Assembly: GCA_017311185.1 (NCBI GenBank)
Contig: JAESUZ010000479.1
Location: 27,111-91,110 of the forward strand
Direction of reading: 5' to 3'
Length of the DNA stretch: 64,000 nt
Source: Proteles cristata cristata
Taxonomy: Eukaryota; Chordata; Mammalia; Carnivora; Hyaenidae
The notes under the pieces were generated by a model, which worked only from the letters and a program-made list of their open reading frames with translations, did no database searches and was not told where the DNA came from. The position numbers and the translations under genes were made by a program. Position 1 is the stretch's first letter. The number at the start of each line of letters is the position of its first letter. Shown here piece by piece: positions 60,351 through 64,000 of this stretch.

Positions 60351-61199
60351 TTTTATTAAATTCTCTGAGTTTGCATTTCTCTGGGTTGCTCTTTCATTTA
60401 ACAATGAATCTATCTACTCAAATCCATTCCTCAATTGGATTGAATAGCTTGTGACTTGGGTAGATTTTATTTTGTGGTAAAAAGAAAAAGTTTCAGATCA
60501 TAAGTGTAGCTATGGCCTGAAGAATCTATCTAGCACTTCAGGGTTTCATGAATTAACAAGGCATGTGGGTGCAGTTTTGCATTGGTGGGCTGGAGCAAAT
60601 TCTTCTATAAGGTATTCCCTTGGAAACAGGCCTTTAAATATTTTACTGGCCTGGAGTTACTGTGGTATGTGGAAAAGAGAAAAAGAATGAGGAAAGAGGA
60701 GGAGGATGGGAAGAAGCAGAGAAGGAAATGGGAGACAAATGTGTATGTAAAACCTCACAGAGAGTTCGTGCATTTGGGATAAAATCTAGACATCAGATGA
60801 AGTTGGAGAGACCTAAAATACAAATTAGACTTTGAATTCAGGCCATTCAAGTACAATTCAAGCAAAAGGCATTTGTTGATTGGAATAAAATGAGCCTGAA
60901 CTGCAGGATAGAATCAATTTGGCTGTCTCATGTTTTTTGGCCAGTGAATGGGTCTGTCTTTGCCTTAAACTTTCTAGCATTCCTTATTCTCATTTGTTAT
61001 ATAATCTTTTAAATCATGATTCCTTCCAGCAAATGTCTGAGGTTTAATTGAGCAATATTATTTCAACTCTTTCATTGTCTTCGATAGTATCAGACGGAAT
61101 ACTTTCTCCTTTCTACTTTAGAGAAGCAGGAAATGAAACTGTTGGGGTTTTGAATTTCACAGAATGATATATATCTGTACTTAGGTGATGTGGTACAGC

Positions 61200-61400
61200 A
61201 AAAAAGCACTAGATTATGCAGCTTGTGGGTCTTGAGGCAAGATAACTCACTTTATTGAGGCTCAGAATCTCAGCTTTGAAAGGAGATGGTAACAACTGCC
61301 CTGCCTACACCACAAGTTTTAAGTTGTTCTGATGTCAAATGGGATCATACATGGAAAAATGCTTTGCAAACTGTTTAGCAATTTACATTGTTGTTCAGAT
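61200..61400 (+). repeat. MIR SINE, sense
   Basis: Diverged MIR order: 'ttgaggcaagataactcact', 'gaggctcagaatctcagct', 'aaatgggatcatacatg' and 'aaaatgctttgcaaactg'. Confidence 0.68.
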
Positions 61401-61466
61401 CATTAGATACAGGTAATAATGAATAGTAGTAAAATAATACTGACACTTTAAAAATTTCACCACAGT

Positions 61467-61842
61467 TTATCTATACCATGGAATACTACATGGCAATGAG
61501 AAACAATGAAATCTGGCCATGTGTAGCAACATGGATGGACCTTGAGAGTGTTATGCTGAGCGAAATAAGTCAGGCAGAGAAAGACAAATATCATATGTGT
61601 GCACGTATAGGAGGATTAGGAGGAGCTTAACAGAGGACCAAAGGGGAGAAGAAGGGCGGAAATGGTGGGGGAAAGGGGGAGAGGCAAACCATGAGAGACT
61701 CTTGAATGCTGACAAAAACTGAGGACTGGTGGATGTGGGGGGGAGGAGGGGTGGGCATGGAGGAGGGCACTTGTGGGGATGAGCACTGGGTGTTATGTGA
61801 AAACTAATTTGACAATAAACTATTTGTAAAAAAAAAAAAAAA
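61467..61842 (+). mobile_element. Young 5'-truncated L1 3' end, sense
   Basis: About 375 bases of carnivore L1 3' end: 'ccatggaatactacatggca', 'aacatggatggaccttgaga', 'gcgaaataagtcaggcagag', a G-rich tract (61735-61755), 'gatgagcactgggtgttatg' and poly(A) 61829-61847. An exact 17-bp TSD (aaaaatttcaccacagt) lies at 61450-61466 and 61843-61859. The long pure A tail and exact TSD mark a recent insertion. Confidence 0.96.
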
Positions 61843-62135
61843 AAAAATTTCACCACAGTATTGCTATTAATTAAAAACACCTGAAACAACTGTTTCTTCT
61901 ATGTACATCTAGGGATAAGTCCATTTTTTACAAGAGAATTAAGCATGATCATTAGACTTACTTGTCTTTATATATTTACCATGTTTAGACGTAATTTTTA
62001 GCTTTGGTTTTATATCTTTAAAATATTATTTTTGAGACTATCAATGTTTTTGGCTCCCAATATCGGTATAAGATACTTCTACTACTTCAGTTCTGTTGAA
62101 ATCACATACGTGTGTGTATGTGGGCATGTTATGCA

Positions 62136-62161
62136 TACACACACACACACACACACACACA
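62136..62161. repeat. (CA)n microsatellite
   Basis: About 13 CA units preceded by TGTGTGTATG, so the local sequence is partly self-complementary. Confidence 0.95.
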
Positions 62162-62462
62162 AGAATTCTTTGAATTTCATGGGTTGCTCTCAGGATTCAG
62201 GGTCTAAATCATGTGAGGTCTGTATAATGTCAGCCAAATGAACTGCTGTCTCTAATAGGAGAAAGACTGACTTTTAAGAAGACAAAGATTTCAAAAGCTA
62301 TGTGGTTCCCTTTACTCAAAATCTGTTGAATAGTGGTATTGGATAAGGATATGTGGAAGTGGATTCTAAGAGTAATTTACCTTTAGAATCTGTCTAGAAA
62401 AGGAGTGATTTAGGCCATATTTTAATTGAAGTTAAATCAGCCCCATTCCCAGAAGCCATCCA

Positions 62463-62496
62463 CCAACACATACACACACATACGAGTGCGCATGCG

Positions 62497-62536
<40 letters not shown>
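62463..62536. repeat. Compound CA microsatellite with a palindromic core
   Basis: CACATA-rich part, then the 14-base palindrome gtgcgcatgcgcac (62486-62499), then about 18 CA units to 62536. Nearly the whole segment alternates purine and pyrimidine. Confidence 0.95.
62487..62498. promoter_or_regulatory. Perfect NRF1-type palindromic motif
   Basis: TGCGCATGCGCA fits the known NRF1 binding consensus YGCGCAYGCGCR exactly and carries two CpGs. It sits in a CA repeat far from any recognised promoter, so it could equally be a product of repeat mutation. Function is inference only. Confidence 0.35.
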
Positions 62537-62537
<1 letters not shown>

Positions 62538-63581
62538 TTTTAATCTAACAAAGTATCATACTCTATAAGGCTTCTTATCAAATAACTTATCTTTGCAGAC
62601 TTCATAGTTATACATTGTGCCAGTTGAAATGGATTAGCCTAGTGCAACAGACTATTCATGGTAAGGCTGCATAAGGATGGCCTGATGAAAAACTGAAAAC
62701 AATACTTTTTAAATGAAAAAATTAGTATATAATATTATATAAATTTCAGATATGCAACATCATAATCCAGTAGTTATGTATGCTACCACATGAGCACCTC
62801 CATAATTCTAGTTACCAATCATCACCATACAATTGAATCCCTCCACCTATTTCATTATTTGTCAAGTACCTTCCCATTTGGTAATAACCAATCTGTTCTC
62901 TCTATCTTTGAGTTTGTTCTTGTTTTGTTTGTTTATTTTGTTTTATAGATTCTACTTACAAGTGAGATAATACTATATTTGTGTTTCCTCATACGGCTTT
63001 TTTCACTTAACAAAATACTCTCATCCTTGTCACAAATGTCCTTCTTTTTCATATCCGAGTAGCGTTCCATTGTATGTACATATCACATCTATATCCATTC
63101 ATCCATCCGTGGACACTTAAGTTGTTTCCATATCTTGGCAATTATATATGCGATGCAATAAATGACATTGCTGGGTGGGATGGTAGTTCTATTTTTAAAT
63201 TTTTGGGAGAATCTCTATACTGTTTTCCACAGTGATTGTACCGATTTCCACTCACACCAATATTTTATGAGGGCTTCCTTTTCTCCATATCCTCCCAACA
63301 CCTGTTACTTCTTACCTTTCGGTTGACAGCCATTGTAATAGGTATGAGGTGGTATCTCATTGTAGTTTTGACTTGAACTTCCCTGATGATGAGTCATGTT
63401 GAACATCTTTTTGTGTGCCTTTTGGCCATTTGTATGTCTTATGTATGTGGAAAATTGTTCAGATGCTCTGCCCATTTTTTAATTGAATTGTTTTTTATTG
63501 TTCCTCTTGAGTTGTATGATTTCTTTATATACTTTGGATATTAACTTTTTATCAGATATATGATTTAAAAATTTCTTTTCT

Positions 63582-63783
63582 AGGGGCGCCTGGGTGGCTT
63601 AGTCGGTTAAGCGTCCGACTTTCGCTTAGGTCATGACGGGGTTCGAGCCCCGCGTCGGGGTCTGTGCTGACTGCCAGCTCAGAGCCTGGAGCCTGTTTCA
63701 GAGTCTGTATCTCCCTCTCTCTCTGACCCTCCCCTGCTCACGCTGTCTCTCTCTCTCTCTCCTAGAAATAAATAAAAATATTT
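63582..63783 (+). mobile_element. CAN SINE, young subgroup, with a small internal deletion, sense
   Basis: Intact GGGGCGCCTGGGTGGC head and CTTTCGCTTAGG, but the segment after 'tcatga' (63631-63636) jumps to 'cggggttcgagcccc', losing about 12 bases between the A and B boxes. The B box itself is kept. An exact 18-bp TSD (tttaaaaatttcttttct) lies at 63564-63581 and 63784-63801. Confidence 0.97.
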
Positions 63784-63943
63784 TTTAAAAATTTCTTTTC
63801 TCATTTAGTAGATTGCTTTTTCATTTTTGTTTCTGCTTTCCTTTGCGGTGCAGAACATTTTTGTTTGATGAAATTCCATTTGTTTATTTTTTTCTTTGTT
63901 TCCCTTACCTTTGGAGTCAGATCCAAAAATACATACAAACATA

Positions 63944-63949
63944 CATATG

Positions 63950-63982
<33 letters not shown>

Positions 63983-64000
63983 GTGTGTGTATATATATGT
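63944..64000. repeat. (TA)n/(TG)n simple repeat at the window edge
   Basis: TGTGTATATATAT...ATGTATATATGTGTGTGT alternating tract, cut by the end of the window. It lies within the L1 antisense segment. Confidence 0.9.

Larger units (their letters stand above)
59886..61195. other. Unique stretch with simple repeats
   Basis: Contains a TTG-rich run (60124-60162) and an ATC repeat (60291-60350). A possible MIR piece lies near 60180-60270. No gene recognised. Confidence 0.5.
61860..62689. other. Unique stretch with two CA microsatellites
   Basis: No gene or retroelement recognised apart from the two CA repeats listed separately. The 69-codon plus frame at 62032 translates the first of them. Confidence 0.5.
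62690..64000 (-). mobile_element. L1 3' UTR and ORF2 C-terminus, antisense, runs off the window
   Basis: Complement of L1: 'taccaatcatcaccatacaa', 'gcgttccattgtatgtacat', 'ccatccgtggacacttaagt', 'acagccattgtaataggtat', 'ggtggtatctcattgtagtt' and, past the SINE, 'cctttgcggtgcagaacatt'. It continues beyond 64000, so the element is partial here. Confidence 0.9.

Overview
The window is nuclear DNA from a carnivoran mammal, most likely a feliform (cat, hyena or mongoose side). The main evidence is 22 tRNA-Lys-derived CAN SINEs (SINEC type) with the GGGGCGCCTGGGTGGC head. Many belong to a young subgroup with CTTTCGCTTAGG after the head, GACTGCCAGCTC in the body and a CCTAGAAATAAATAAA tail, and these keep near-perfect target-site duplications (TSDs). 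I recall felid SINEs as differing at those positions, so a non-felid feliform is possible, but I cannot name a species from sequence alone. Family names for repeats come from remembered consensus sequences, not from a database search.

I find no protein-coding gene, rRNA, functional tRNA, CRISPR array or bacterial/viral operon. All open frames are short (134 codons or fewer), overlap one another on both strands and carry no recognisable domain apart from scraps of LINE-1 ORF2. The window reads as an intergenic or deep-intronic landscape made of interspersed repeats separated by unique sequence.

Layout. 1-4.2 kb: unique DNA with ancient L2, MIR and LTR remnants and one young SINE. 4.26-7.46 kb: antisense L1 mosaic with nested SINEs and a younger L1 3' end. 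7.46-10.5 kb: mostly unique, including the only CpG-enriched patch outside SINEs (about 9.13-9.56 kb). 10.5-17.1 kb: an MLT1 LTR, an AT-rich block and a nearly full-length but dead L1 in sense orientation. 17.1-31.5 kb: mostly unique AT-rich DNA with MIR and L2 pieces, an L1 tail and two young SINEs. 31.5-36.7 kb: L1 fragments in both orientations with SINEs. 36.7-43.6 kb: mostly unique, with L2. 43.6-64 kb: dense repeats, including an L3/CR1 copy near 49-50.6 kb, several L1 fragments in opposite orientations, an L1 carrying an MLT1 LTR and three SINEs (57.1-59.9 kb), a young 5'-truncated L1 with a 17-bp TSD (61.5 kb), and an L1 running off the right edge.

Nothing here behaves as a multi-gene system. 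The most noteworthy signals are a pair of inverted, similarly damaged L1 pieces (4.8-5.9 and 14.1-14.9 kb), the CpG patch with a signal-peptide-like frame, and a perfect NRF1-type palindrome inside a CA repeat at 62.49 kb.
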